Origin: Variovorax atrisoli 110B | GTDB taxonomy: Bacteria; Pseudomonadota; Gammaproteobacteria; Burkholderiales; Burkholderiaceae_C | Direction of reading: 5' to 3' | DNA length: 64,000 nucleotides | Assembly (NCBI RefSeq): GCF_000382045.1 | Contig: NZ_KB907467.1 | Span: 45,768 to 109,767, forward strand | Shown here: positions 52,691 to 63,117 of the stretch, piece by piece | Numbering within the stretch: the stretch's first letter is position 1 | Layout of the letters: each line of letters begins with the position of its first letter | The notes under the pieces: generated by a model | Told to the model about the DNA's origin: nothing | Seen by the model: the letters and a program-made list of their open reading frames with translations, nothing else | The model's database searches: none | Position numbers and translations under genes: made by a program

Positions 52691-53293
52691 TCATCGGTGG
52701 GCGCCGTCCTGGCGACCGGGCACCGGACGCCAGGTGCTGTCCACGTCGATCGCGCAGGCGAACAGATGCCGGCGACCGATGCGCACCGGCGGAGCCAGGC
52801 GGCGCGCACGCAGACCCGCTTGGCGCAGGATGCGCTCCACGCCCAACGGCGAGACGCTGATCAGTCTCCGACCTCCTTCCTGCGCGACGGTGCGCATCGC
52901 CACGCTCAGCATCTCCAGCGCCAGCGACGATCCGAGGAGATCCTCATGGGTCGCACCCGGCTGGGCGTCCAGATCCACGGCCGCGAACCGCGACAACTCC
53001 CAGATCTTCGGCGAGCACGGCGCCGGCTTGCTGCCCAGCAGCTCGGGGAACACGGTGGCCAGAAGATAAGGCCGATGGGTCGAGAGCAGGCGGGCGGTCC
53101 CGACGATCTGGCCGCCGGCGTTGCGGGCAATCAGATAGGCGGTGTCCTTGCGATCGAATTCGTCCAGCTCGAACCGCGCGCGCGTGTCCAGATCCCAGCC
53201 CAGCTTCTCGACGAAGACCCGGTGCCTGTAGCGAGCCATGTCGAACAGCATCTCCGCGGAGAACGAATCGACGGTTCCGGTGATGATCTCCAT
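52691..53293 (-). CDS. Acyl-homoserine-lactone synthase, LuxI family
   Basis: The 200-residue protein has the LuxI core: RYRHRVFVEKLGWDL, ELDEFDRKDT, GTARLLSTHRPYLL and WELSRFAAVD, with the conserved Arg, Trp and acidic residues of the active site. It makes an AHL signal from S-adenosylmethionine and acyl-ACP. A lux-box-like site lies 54-73 bp upstream of its ATG (53347-53366), so positive feedback by the convergent LuxR protein is likely. The acyl chain cannot be read from sequence. Confidence 0.93.
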   Translation of the reverse strand: MEIITGTVDSFSAEMLFDMARYRHRVFVEKLGWDLDTRARFELDEFDRKDTAYLIARNAGGQIVGTARLLSTHRPYLLATVFPELLGSKPAPCSPKIWELSRFAAVDLDAQPGATHEDLLGSSLALEMLSVAMRTVAQEGGRRLISVSPLGVERILRQAGLRARRLAPPVRIGRRHLFACAIDVDSTWRPVPGRQDGAHR

Positions 53294-53346
53294 GGCGCGC
53301 TCTCGCTCAATGAAGCCGCATTACAGCGCGACGGAAAACGCCAGTG

Positions 53347-53366
53347 CACTGGCAGAACTGGCAGTT
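53347..53366 (-). promoter_or_regulatory. Candidate lux box upstream of luxI
   Basis: On the minus strand the site reads AACTG-N10-CAGTG, matching the CTG-N10-CAG core of LuxR-type lux boxes. The centre is about 63 bp from the luxI ATG. It matches the pabAB site at 56478-56497 (AACTG-N10-CAGTT) at 9 of 10 arm bases. A 14 bp palindrome (GCCAGTGCACTGGC, 53340-53353) overlaps it. Binding is inferred. Confidence 0.7.
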
Positions 53367-53454
53367 GCCGAGGGCGGCGAAACGATCCGAAGCAAGGCGG
53401 CAGTGCGAGGAGGGCAACCCCGCTGACCGCTCGCCGGAGATCGCGGGCGCTCGT

Positions 53455-54314
53455 TCAGGAGCGTCGCATCGTCCAGAGGGCGCACACACCTGCCGCGGCA
53501 ATGAGGAGGACACCGACGATGGCGCCTGGGCGGGGCGTGTCATGCCAGATGAAGTAGCCCAGCAGCATGGCCCAGACGATGAGGCTGTAGCGAAAGGGCA
53601 TGACGACCGAGAGATCGACGCCGCGGCAGGCGGCGATGAGCGCGTAGTTGCCCAGCGCGGCGCAGGCGGCCGCCCCCGCCAGTGCCACGACGTCCCGCTG
53701 GCGCAAGACGCCCCAGTGCTCGACGCCGCTCAACAGCAGTCCGACCAGGCCGACGGCGAAGGTGGTTGCGACCGCGATCGCCGCGGATGGAATTTCCGCC
53801 GGGATGCGACGCGCCAACAGATCGCGCGCGGCCAGCGAAGCGGCGCACAGCAAGGCACAGACGTGCCCGGCGGCCGAAGCATCCGGTCGCGCCGTCGGCT
53901 GGATCACCAGCAAGACGCCGGCGAAGCCGATGCCGGCCGCGAGCAGGCGCCCGCCTTGCCAGGGCTCCCAGCGCAGCGCCATGGCCGCCAGCGCAATCAT
54001 CAGCGGCGCGGTCATCATCAGGGTGCTCACGGTGGCCAACGAGGCCAGCGAGAGCGCCAGCACGGAAGTGAAGGCGGTGCCGACCTCCAGGCCGCAGCGC
54101 GCGAGGACGATCGGTTCAAGCGCATCGCGCCAGTTGCCTCGCGCTCTCCAGGCGAGGGGCAGGACGAGCAGGCTGGCAAAGGCGCCGCGCACGGCCAGGA
54201 CTTGGCCCGGCGGCAGATCCCGTGCGCACAGCTTGACGAGGGCATCGTTGAGCGCGTAACAGCCCATGGCCGCCAGCATGAGGACGATGCCCCTGCGATG
54301 GGCACGCGCCGATT

Positions 54315-54318
<4 letters not shown>
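53455..54318 (-). CDS. EamA-family drug/metabolite exporter
   Basis: The 287-residue polytopic protein has about ten membrane helices in two EamA repeats: LMLAAMGCYALNDALVKLCA, GAFASLLVLPLAWRARG, LVIQPTARPDAS in the first half and SVVMPFRYSLIVWAMLLGYF in the second. The ATG at 54318 overlaps the frame-restored pabAB stop by an ATGA (54315-54318), which indicates translational coupling. Its partner gene makes aminodeoxychorismate, so the exporter may release a p-aminobenzoate-type product. The substrate is inferred from coupling alone. Confidence 0.9.
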
Positions 54319-56418
<2,100 letters not shown>

Positions 56419-57042
56419 GAGAGGCTCCTGGATGGGTGGGAGGCCTCTGCATCGTTGGGGAATCGCACGACTGGCACAACTGAGCAATCTGCCAGTTTCC
56501 AAAAAGGGCGCTGCGGGCCACTGCGGCGAGCGAGGACCGATGCCAGCGCCGAGGCATCCGTGCCGAGCAAGCGCCGAGGGCCGCAGCGTTCATTGCGCGG
56601 CCGGCCTGGCGCTGGCCATGGAGCGCCTTGACGCCCTCAGCGGCGACTCAGCCCTGCGCGCATCACACCACTTCCACCATGCCCGGCAGCACCCGGGCAA
56701 TACCGATGTTGTCCCCGGGGGCCAGCCGCAAAGGCTCCCACAGACGCGGGGAACAACTTTCCGTCTGCGGATCCTGGCACGGCATTGGCCAAGTCGTCAT
56801 TGCTGTCACTCGACGGATGAGGCGATCGTCAACGGCCAATCTGCCTGTAATGGCGTGAAATGGATCGGCGCGAGAAGAAGCGTCACAGTGCCTCGACTGC
56901 TTGGTGGGGGAGAGGACGCCTGCGCGCATCTGGGATTTCCAAGGCTGGTTTCGACCCCGTCGGTTGAAGCGCGCCAAGCCATGCTCGCCGCCGCCGGCCT
57001 GCAAGGCCCGGGCAGTCCAACGGCCGTCACGGAGGTTGCAAC
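56419..57042. other. Promoter region of pabAB plus degenerate sequence
   Basis: This 624 bp gap holds the pabAB promoter and lux-box-like site near its left side. A minus-strand frame at 56663-57004 ends with PLRLAPGDNIGIARVLPG, which looks like a fragment of an older gene but has no convincing start or family context. No complete gene is supported. Confidence 0.4.
56478..56497 (-). promoter_or_regulatory. Candidate lux box upstream of pabAB
   Basis: On the minus strand the site reads AACTG-N10-CAGTT, a perfect 5 bp outer dyad with the CTG-N10-CAG core of LuxR-type sites. It is centred ~70 bp from the pabAB ATG (56418). It also sits inside a wider CTGGCA...TGCCAG dyad. It is nearly identical to the site before luxI, so the neighbouring LuxR protein probably controls both. 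This is inferred from the match and spacing. Confidence 0.7.
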
Positions 57043-57726
57043 ATGCCGAATTCGGCGCTCATCGTCTACGTCTCGGGCAACGACAGTTCATCCGCACTGA
57101 AAGCCCGCCTGATCTCCAAAGGCTACGATGTTCACTGCATCGCCATCGATCCGGCCAACGGGCGAATCCAATGGCATCCCGACAACGGGCCTGCACCCCG
57201 CCCTCGACCTTTGGGCTCCGTGGTCTATCACAAGGTGTTCATCGTAGGCCACCACGCGTTGACTCGGGGTATGCCTACGCGCAGAGGCGTCGCGCTCGGC
57301 GACCGATTGCTGCCGACTTCTCACCTGATCGATATGCTGGTCGCAGCCGGGCTCCACGAGCCATCGCGCTTCATCCTGATCGTGTGCAATGCCGCAAGGG
57401 GTTCGAGCACGGGCAATGTCATGCAGGACGACATCGGCTATTCGACGGGCCACAATTTCGCGAGCCGATTGAGCGAGATTGATTGGTTCACTGCCGAGGT
57501 CCATGCCTACACGCAGGAAGTCGGGGTGATTGATGAAGGCACCCATGCGCTGATGCAAACTGCGGCACGCCATGGAATTATCCAGGCCAACCAGGTCTTG
57601 CCGTTGGGAAGCCGCTATCACATGTCTGGCTCAAACCTTCCTCCGCCACGTCCCAGGGCGGTGGCCGGATCCAAGATGCGCTTCTATTTTCAGAACAGGG
57701 TTCTCTGCTGTTCGGCCATCTACTGA
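57043..57726 (+). CDS. Caspase-like (clan CD/C80-type) protein
   Basis: This 227-residue cytosolic protein has a beta-alpha layout with a catalytic-looking His pair after a hydrophobic strand (KVFIVGHHALTRG, His70/His71). A Cys follows after a second strand (RFILIVCNAARGSS, Cys115). This His...Cys spacing and strand context is that of caspase-like or C80-type cysteine peptidases (IVGHG... and LVGCN.. patterns). A good ribosome-binding site (GGAGG) precedes the ATG. A 369 bp gap separates it from the ATPase gene, so co-transcription is uncertain. GC content is lower than in the rest of the window. Protease activity is an inference from motif pattern. Confidence 0.6.
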   Translation: MPNSALIVYVSGNDSSSALKARLISKGYDVHCIAIDPANGRIQWHPDNGPAPRPRPLGSVVYHKVFIVGHHALTRGMPTRRGVALGDRLLPTSHLIDMLVAAGLHEPSRFILIVCNAARGSSTGNVMQDDIGYSTGHNFASRLSEIDWFTAEVHAYTQEVGVIDEGTHALMQTAARHGIIQANQVLPLGSRYHMSGSNLPPPRPRAVAGSKMRFYFQNRVLCCSAIY

Positions 57727-58095
57727 AGGCCAAGTCCTTGAACGCACGCGAAAAGAGAATTTGGCGGCGTTTGGGGTCTCGGACCACGCCTTAAGAAGTT
57801 GCCGGTGCTGTGGCCACTCGCTTACCGCGGTTGCGATCAAGCTGCCCCTGGGGTGCTCAAGATGGCTGCTTCAGACTGGTTGCAGGCCTTCGACTGGGGC
57901 GCTCGCCTAGTCCGATGAGAGGCAGGGAGCTGCAGTGCAAGTGCGCTCTGAAGGATCATCCATGGCGACGCGGATGTCCGGTGTTTACACTCCTTCGAAT
58001 TTCACGGGCTGCTGGTGTTCCCGGGGATCGACAGCCTTGGCTCTTCGCAGGGGAGAATTACCTGTTCGCATAGACTGCTGGTAAGGATCCAACTC
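57727..58095. other. Gap between caspase-like gene and ATPase gene
   Basis: These 369 bp contain no gene I can support on either strand; short frames lack motifs. The sequence turns AT-richer toward the ATPase start. A promoter for the ATPase operon is expected here, but no strong -35/-10 pair stands out. Confidence 0.35.
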
Positions 58096-60531
58096 ATGGC
58101 CGTCTCACCACTTACAAGAAGCACGTTGACCGAAATTTCGGCGCTCCTGTCGGAGCACCGAGTCCAAGACGCGGACGCCAAAACACGCGCTCTGATCAAG
58201 CGCCTCGGCCCTTCCGAACTGACGCTTGCGTCGTCTGATATTGAAGCCCAGATCGAGCGGTTCATGAAGCAGCGACGACGGGAACTGAGTCTTTTGCTCA
58301 AGTCTCGACAAGAGCGAGTCGCCGCAGGAAGCTCGTCTCCCGAGGAGGAAGTCGTGGTCCGGCGCCCCCTTTCTCTCCTAGAAGCGGGCGAGCCGTTGAG
58401 CCTACGCGTCCGGCAGCAATTGCACTATCTGGCCTCCAACTTCATCTTCAAGTGGACACCCAACTATCGCGACGTCTTGAAGCTGATATTCTCGCGCTCA
58501 ATCGAGGAACTGCCTCTGTCGGGGGGGCTCGAGAGCCAGGTAGCCAGTATTGGGGATGAGTTCGCGATCCACGCGCGTGACATCTTCGCGCGTGGATATT
58601 CCTACCAAACAAGCAGAGGCTTGTCGAGGGACGTGGCCGAGGTCAAATCTATCAGCGGAGTTCAGTCGTTTCTCGATTTGCTGGTCTCGCTGTATTTGGA
58701 AGCCAGACCTCGAATGGACCACGCAGCGCAGGCCAACGCGCTATGGGGTGTTACGTCGGCCGCAATCGGCGGTGTCCTACGGGGTTACGGGCGCGCAGAG
58801 TTCGGGGGGGTTCAAGGTTGGGCGTTGTTGCAGAGGCATCCTGCCGCCTGGATTCCTCCCATTGGTTTCTGCCGCGGCACAGAGTTATCTGCGCTGTTCG
58901 ACGAGTTTCCGGATACCGCAAGCCAGACTAATCTCCAATTGATCCTCGGGGCATCCGCCTTGGCCGTAGAGCGCATGGCTCACAGCTTCCACGGTTCTGA
59001 AACTCTTCTGCCGCGCCTGAGCCGCATGTCGATCAATCGCCCTGAGCGCCTCGACGTGACCTACTCCGCAAAGCGGGGGGCTCTCAATCAGGATTTGCTT
59101 GTCAGCTGCTTCTGGCGCGGGATCATTGACGGGCAGGCCAGCATACGCACCGCGCAGGGAGTGCGTGCCGCAGTTATTGTTGCCCAACTCGGGCCGACGA
59201 ATCAGGCATGGGTTGAGAGCGAGGGCATCGCGGCGGTGATTGATGCGTCAGGTTTTCACACCGAGCAGCAGCAAATTCACCACCTTTCCGAACTGGTCCT
59301 CGGCCGCCTGGAGGCGGTGAGCCTGAGCGCGGCGGATCATGACCCGGCTGCGATCTCACACAACTTCGCCAGCGACTTTCCACTGGACGATCCCGATTTC
59401 CGACGCCAGTTTCTGGTCGAACGATACAGCGTCAAGAGGCTCCTCCAGGACTTCGAGGACAACACCGGTATTCATCTCTGGTGCAGCGTGCGCCGCTCCG
59501 GGAAGACGACCGCCGCCCAAGAGCTTGCCGGTGTTGGCGGTACGTCCCTCGTGATCTCTCAGACCATGGATCGCCAACTGAGGCAGCCAATTCAAAACAT
59601 CTTCTCGCGGCGAGTGCGAGATGCGTTCAAGACCGGGGAAGACCTTAGCGACGATTTCTTTGTCGATGTTGTTCGGGAGTGCGCACTCGCCGCGACGGCA
59701 AGCGATGTTTCCGACTCCCGTATCGTATTCATTATCGATGAGTACGAAAGCCTGTTTGGACTCATCGACTCTAATGTTCGAGATGACAAAGGGATCAAGT
59801 ACAAGGTTGCCCTTCCGCTATTGAGCCAGATGGTGGACTTCGCCACTCGTCATCTATTGATCTTCATGGGCCAAAGGCCGGACGCATTCCTGACGCTCGC
59901 TGCGGATAGCCAGCTCGCGCCACTGGTAAAGCAGAAGAGCTTTCCGCTATTCGAGCATAGAGAGAATGCGCCGGTTACCGAGTTCACTCAATTCTTGTCT
60001 AGGGTATTGTCGGACAAGCTTCCGTTTGATGGTGCTTTCGCACATGCCGTGTTTGTTGAGACCGGGGGCCATCCCTATCTCACTGTCAATTTGATGGAAG
60101 ACTTCAACGACTGGCTCATTGAGAACAAGTATCGGCTGGGCGTCGCCCCTCTGTCGGTTGAGAGCTTCATAAACTTCGAAAAGGACCGGCTAGGACAGGC
60201 GGCCCTCAAGCGAAGCTCCTTCTATGGCTTTTTCAGCGGCCAGATGAGTCAATACCTCAGCGAGGCTGGTCGATCAGATGAGCCGTGGCTGTCCGCTGTG
60301 GCGCAGACACTCAAGGCAATTGCTAACAAGCATCCCAAGACGTTTACGTGCTCGGTGAGCAGTTTCGAGGCGTTGGTTTCGCCTATAGCTGCTGATGCGC
60401 GGCAACCACTCGGAAGACTGCTCACAACCGCGACTCAGGCGAACTTCCTTCGCGACAAGGATGGCCAAGTTTCTCCCGGAATTCGTATTCTGGCTCGTCT
60501 TGCTGCATCGGCCGCGATGGTCGTCAACTAA
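58096..60531 (+). CDS. Large P-loop ATPase of unknown system
   Basis: This 811-residue protein has a ~460-residue N-terminal region with no motif I recognise. It is helical with several basic patches, e.g. QIERFMKQRRRELSLLLKSR. The ATPase domain has Walker A at about residues 460-472 (WCSVRRSGKTTAAQEL) and Walker B at about 543-555 (IVFIIDEYESLFG). A C-terminal part of about 250 residues contains HLLIFMGQRPDAFLTLAADS and a winged-helix-like tail. The layout is like STAND/AAA-type conflict-system ATPases, but I do not recognise the family. The start at 58096 has AAGGA. The next gene begins 3 bp after its stop, so the two form one unit. Confidence 0.8.
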   Translation: MAVSPLTRSTLTEISALLSEHRVQDADAKTRALIKRLGPSELTLASSDIEAQIERFMKQRRRELSLLLKSRQERVAAGSSSPEEEVVVRRPLSLLEAGEPLSLRVRQQLHYLASNFIFKWTPNYRDVLKLIFSRSIEELPLSGGLESQVASIGDEFAIHARDIFARGYSYQTSRGLSRDVAEVKSISGVQSFLDLLVSLYLEARPRMDHAAQANALWGVTSAAIGGVLRGYGRAEFGGVQGWALLQRHPAAWIPPIGFCRGTELSALFDEFPDTASQTNLQLILGASALAVERMAHSFHGSETLLPRLSRMSINRPERLDVTYSAKRGALNQDLLVSCFWRGIIDGQASIRTAQGVRAAVIVAQLGPTNQAWVESEGIAAVIDASGFHTEQQQIHHLSELVLGRLEAVSLSAADHDPAAISHNFASDFPLDDPDFRRQFLVERYSVKRLLQDFEDNTGIHLWCSVRRSGKTTAAQELAGVGGTSLVISQTMDRQLRQPIQNIFSRRVRDAFKTGEDLSDDFFVDVVRECALAATASDVSDSRIVFIIDEYESLFGLIDSNVRDDKGIKYKVALPLLSQMVDFATRHLLIFMGQRPDAFLTLAADSQLAPLVKQKSFPLFEHRENAPVTEFTQFLSRVLSDKLPFDGAFAHAVFVETGGHPYLTVNLMEDFNDWLIENKYRLGVAPLSVESFINFEKDRLGQAALKRSSFYGFFSGQMSQYLSEAGRSDEPWLSAVAQTLKAIANKHPKTFTCSVSSFEALVSPIAADARQPLGRLLTTATQANFLRDKDGQVSPGIRILARLAASAAMVVN

Positions 60532-60534
60532 GCT

Positions 60535-61560
60535 ATGGATTACTCAGCCTCCCGCATCATCGAACTTGTTCGAGCCGTGCCGTGGCAGCCTGGTGCGTGC
60601 CTTCGACTCTTCTGGATCCGCTACCCCGAGGGTTCACGCGACCAACTCGCCTCGGAGTTGACGAGCGTGGTCGGTAGTGAAGCGGTGGTCCCGCTTATCT
60701 TGCGGACCGCTGCGTTTAACAATGCCAATTCAGTGCTGTCAGATGTCCTGGAGTTATTCGAGCTGAATCGAACCGCATTCGAAGCACTTACTCCAAGCAC
60801 GCTGGAGCAAGTGACTGTACTGGTGCTCGCTCGAGATGAATTCCGCCTTGTCCAAGCCGGTTCTCCAATCACGCTTCCAGGGTGGTTCCCAGTTCATCCA
60901 GGAAAGGAGAAATCCTTCCTGGTTTCCGACCTCGGGCAAACTGCGGAGCTCAAGCCAGTGAATTGCCCCGAAGCACGTCTTCAGCATGTCGCAGAACTGG
61001 CATTTCGTTTGGAGGAGGCGATAGTCAGTGCACTTCGTCAGATGGAGGGGTCCGATGCGGCAAGACTGGTTGGTGTAATGCAAGCCTTGATGCCGGGTAC
61101 TGCCGTCGATGACGCAAGTGCCCGGGCCGCGCTCCGTGCATTTGAAGCTCATATTGCAGCCTCGGCCGGCGAGCCCCGGGCCTACCGCCCAAATGCTGCC
61201 GACGGTTCAAAGTTTCTGGGGGCGAGGATGCTGCGCCTAGCGCTGAACATGTCGCCTAAGCAGCTTGCAAATGTTGCTTCAATACTCGCATCCGGTTTCC
61301 AGGACAGAGGAGGGCGGATCCTCAAACAACCGTACTTTGGTATCTTCTGGCGGCCGGCCGCGCCAATTGCGGTTGGTGTCGCAAATTGGCATGGCATCTT
61401 GACGGGCTACTTCGAGGCCTATCAACTGATTAATGCGGGATCGCATGCTGGAGATTTTCCGACGTTCCCAGTCGCGCTGCAGTACGCTCATTCGCTGGAT
61501 CTTCGAAGATTCCTTCTCGCAGCGATCGAGCACGTCCGAGGGATTTCGGGACAGAGTTAA
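60535..61560 (+). CDS. Unknown protein coupled to the P-loop ATPase
   Basis: The 341-residue predicted soluble protein begins 3 bp after the ATPase stop (TAA GCT ATG), suggesting translational coupling and a shared complex. No catalytic or membrane motif is evident. The N-terminal part (MDYSASRIIELVRAVPWQPG) and the middle helical region (LQHVAELAFRLEEAIVSALR) resemble an adaptor rather than an enzyme. The C-terminal part has a hydrophobic core segment FGIFWRPAAPIAVGVANWHG. The GC content and codon use match the ATPase gene and differ from the conjugation genes. I do not recognise it. Confidence 0.75.
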   Translation: MDYSASRIIELVRAVPWQPGACLRLFWIRYPEGSRDQLASELTSVVGSEAVVPLILRTAAFNNANSVLSDVLELFELNRTAFEALTPSTLEQVTVLVLARDEFRLVQAGSPITLPGWFPVHPGKEKSFLVSDLGQTAELKPVNCPEARLQHVAELAFRLEEAIVSALRQMEGSDAARLVGVMQALMPGTAVDDASARAALRAFEAHIAASAGEPRAYRPNAADGSKFLGARMLRLALNMSPKQLANVASILASGFQDRGGRILKQPYFGIFWRPAAPIAVGVANWHGILTGYFEAYQLINAGSHAGDFPTFPVALQYAHSLDLRRFLLAAIEHVRGISGQS

Positions 61561-61809
61561 TCACCAGCGCCCTCATCGCGGGAATTTTCGGGCTCCGGTC
61601 AATGGTCCGCGGCAAGGTGATGAATACGGCGATCATTTTGCACTCCAAGGTTGAAGGCGTGACCAGGACAGGGATGACCTGCAAGTCACTCGCTAGCAAG
61701 TGAACACAGCAGCAGCATCGCCGGCAAATCACCCGCGTCACCTGCGTTTTCTCACTCTCCGAAATTGCTAAGCGCCCAGCAGTGGAATTCAGGGTGCGGG
61801 CATTGGGAA
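61561..61809. other. Short gap before the IS66 remnant
   Basis: These 249 bp after the partner gene contain no supported gene. A minus-strand frame from 61741 runs back into the partner gene without a motif. The segment ends at the terminal repeat of the IS66 remnant. Confidence 0.35.
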
Positions 61810-61958
61810 GTAAGCGCGCGGTGATCCCGTCTTGACGGCGGCCCTCAGGATGCTGCCGCCGGTTGCCAGCGATGAGGTAGCAACTCTGCGATACGACTGG
61901 CCGGTTGCGTTGGCAGTCGCTCGAGGATGTCCTTCAGGTACGCGTGTGGTTCATGGTT
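61810..61958 (-). mobile_element. IS66-family remnant: right terminal repeat and end of the transposase gene
   Basis: Minus-strand translation of 61958-61848 gives a peptide ending YLKDILERLPTQPASRIAEL then LPHRWQPAAAS and a stop at 61845. This is the characteristic C-terminus of IS66 TnpC transposases. The outer end is GTAAGCGCGCGGTGATCCCG at 61810-61829, an IS66-type terminal inverted repeat. The rest of the element (tnpA, tnpB, most of tnpC and the other end) is absent, so this is a deletion remnant. It abuts, and slightly overlaps, the 3' end of the nuclease gene at 61934. Confidence 0.8.
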
Positions 61959-62491
61959 CGATAAGTAGCGGTTGTCCCGGCAGCGTAAGAGCCGCCATGC
62001 CGGAAGTCGAAGTCGCACGTGTCCTTGGAGTATTGGTCCCATGTGACGTAGTGCGGATGGTCGGTGGCCACGATCATGAAACACTGATCCGCGATTGCGC
62101 CGTAGTTCTCCAGATTGTGAAGATCGGCGAATACGTCATACCGATTGTTCGGCTCGCGCTGGTTCTTCTTCTTGAAAAACTTCATCTCGATAGCGCATCC
62201 GTGCTTCTCCTTGGTGGATGCGTTTGTGAAGGCGCAGTAGACGTCTATCTTTGCCCTATCTGACCCACTCTTACCGAAAAGTGCCTCGGCGTGTGTGATG
62301 GGCTTTTCCAATTCGATTGTAAAAAACTCGTCTCGTTCTGCTTCCAGCAACTCGCCCACCACCTTGAGCATGGAGGCGAACTGGAGCTGCAACGACGCCT
62401 CGGTCTCGACAACGATTCGGCCGCCGTTAACCTTCCGCATCATTGCGGCGTAGGCGAGGTCAACGGCTTGGGTGAGTCTCTCTTTGGACAT
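61934..62491 (-). CDS. PD-(D/E)XK nuclease-like protein, probably truncated by an IS66 remnant
   Basis: The 185-residue protein has the PD-(D/E)XK pattern: an aspartate in RAKIDVYCAFTNAS, then a strand with GCAIEMKFFKKKN (the ExK lysine) about 13 residues later, followed by YDVFADLHNLENYGAIADQC. Such domains cleave DNA or act in restriction-type defence. The last residues (TYRTMNHTRT) are read through the IS66 remnant that begins near 61958, so the native C-terminus appears to be lost. The gene is opposite in strand to the ATPase operon. The start at 62491 has a weak ribosome-binding site. The function in host defence is inferred from the domain and context. Confidence 0.65.
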   Translation of the reverse strand: MSKERLTQAVDLAYAAMMRKVNGGRIVVETEASLQLQFASMLKVVGELLEAERDEFFTIELEKPITHAEALFGKSGSDRAKIDVYCAFTNASTKEKHGCAIEMKFFKKKNQREPNNRYDVFADLHNLENYGAIADQCFMIVATDHPHYVTWDQYSKDTCDFDFRHGGSYAAGTTATYRTMNHTRT

Positions 62492-62762
62492 CGGGCAAAG
62501 GTATCACGGAGACAGCAATTGCCGGAGCTGCTAAGAGCTATCGGAGATCACTATTCCCTAAGGCGGGCACAATTCTTGGCAAAGTTCAAGACCTCTATCG
62601 CGTAAAACCCTGCCGAGTCTGCTTCAGACTGAGAGTTGCCGGTCACACATTTGGCGGCGAACGACTGCTGCGATCATGAGCGGCGGCTCTACCTCCTGTT
62701 CGAAATTCAGATTCGCAGAAAATCCTGGTACAGAGCGTTGGTCGATACCGCCTTGCCGATAG
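62492..62762. other. Gap between nuclease gene and IS3 element
   Basis: These 271 bp contain no supported gene and hold the presumed nuclease-gene promoter. The sequence is less GC-rich than the backbone. It ends at the left terminal repeat of the IS3 element. Confidence 0.35.
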
Positions 62763-62823
62763 TGGGCTGCTGCCGGTTTCAAAGACACCTTGTTAAGGTG
62801 TGAAATGAAACTGGAGGTGGGTC

Positions 62824-63117
62824 ATGGGAACGAGAAGGCAATTCAGCCGAGAGTTCAAGCTTGAGGCAGTCAAGCTGGTGAAGGAACGAGGCGTGTCGGT
62901 GGCGCAGGCTGCGCGCGACCTCGATGTGCACGAGAACGTGCTGCGCAAATGGGTACGTGAGGCGACGGCGGACCCGCAGCAAGCGTTCCCTGGTCAGGGC
63001 GTGATGAAGCCCGAACAGGCTGAGCTGGAGCGTTTGAGGAAGGAGAACGCCAAGCTGCGCATGGAGCGTGACCTGTTGAAAAAAGCGGCGGCCCACTTCG
63101 CCAAGGAGTCGATGTGA
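62824..63117 (+). CDS. IS3-family transposase OrfA
   Basis: The 97-residue protein has a helix-turn-helix (FKLEAVKLVKERGVSVAQAA) and a leucine-zipper-like tail (ELERLRKENAKLRMERDLLK). It is the DNA-binding half of the IS3 transposase. Its last codons include an AAAAAAG run at 63079-63085, typical of the programmed frameshift that makes the OrfAB fusion in this family. The end of orfA overlaps the true orfB start (GTG at 63114). Confidence 0.9.
   Translation: MGTRRQFSREFKLEAVKLVKERGVSVAQAARDLDVHENVLRKWVREATADPQQAFPGQGVMKPEQAELERLRKENAKLRMERDLLKKAAAHFAKESM

Noticed and set aside
63079..63085. Treating the frame change in the IS3 transposase as only the normal programmed frameshift
   Set aside because: The A6G run can explain the OrfA-to-OrfB shift into the 63114 frame, but a second shift near 63144 is still needed, so a one-base indel in orfB is separate.
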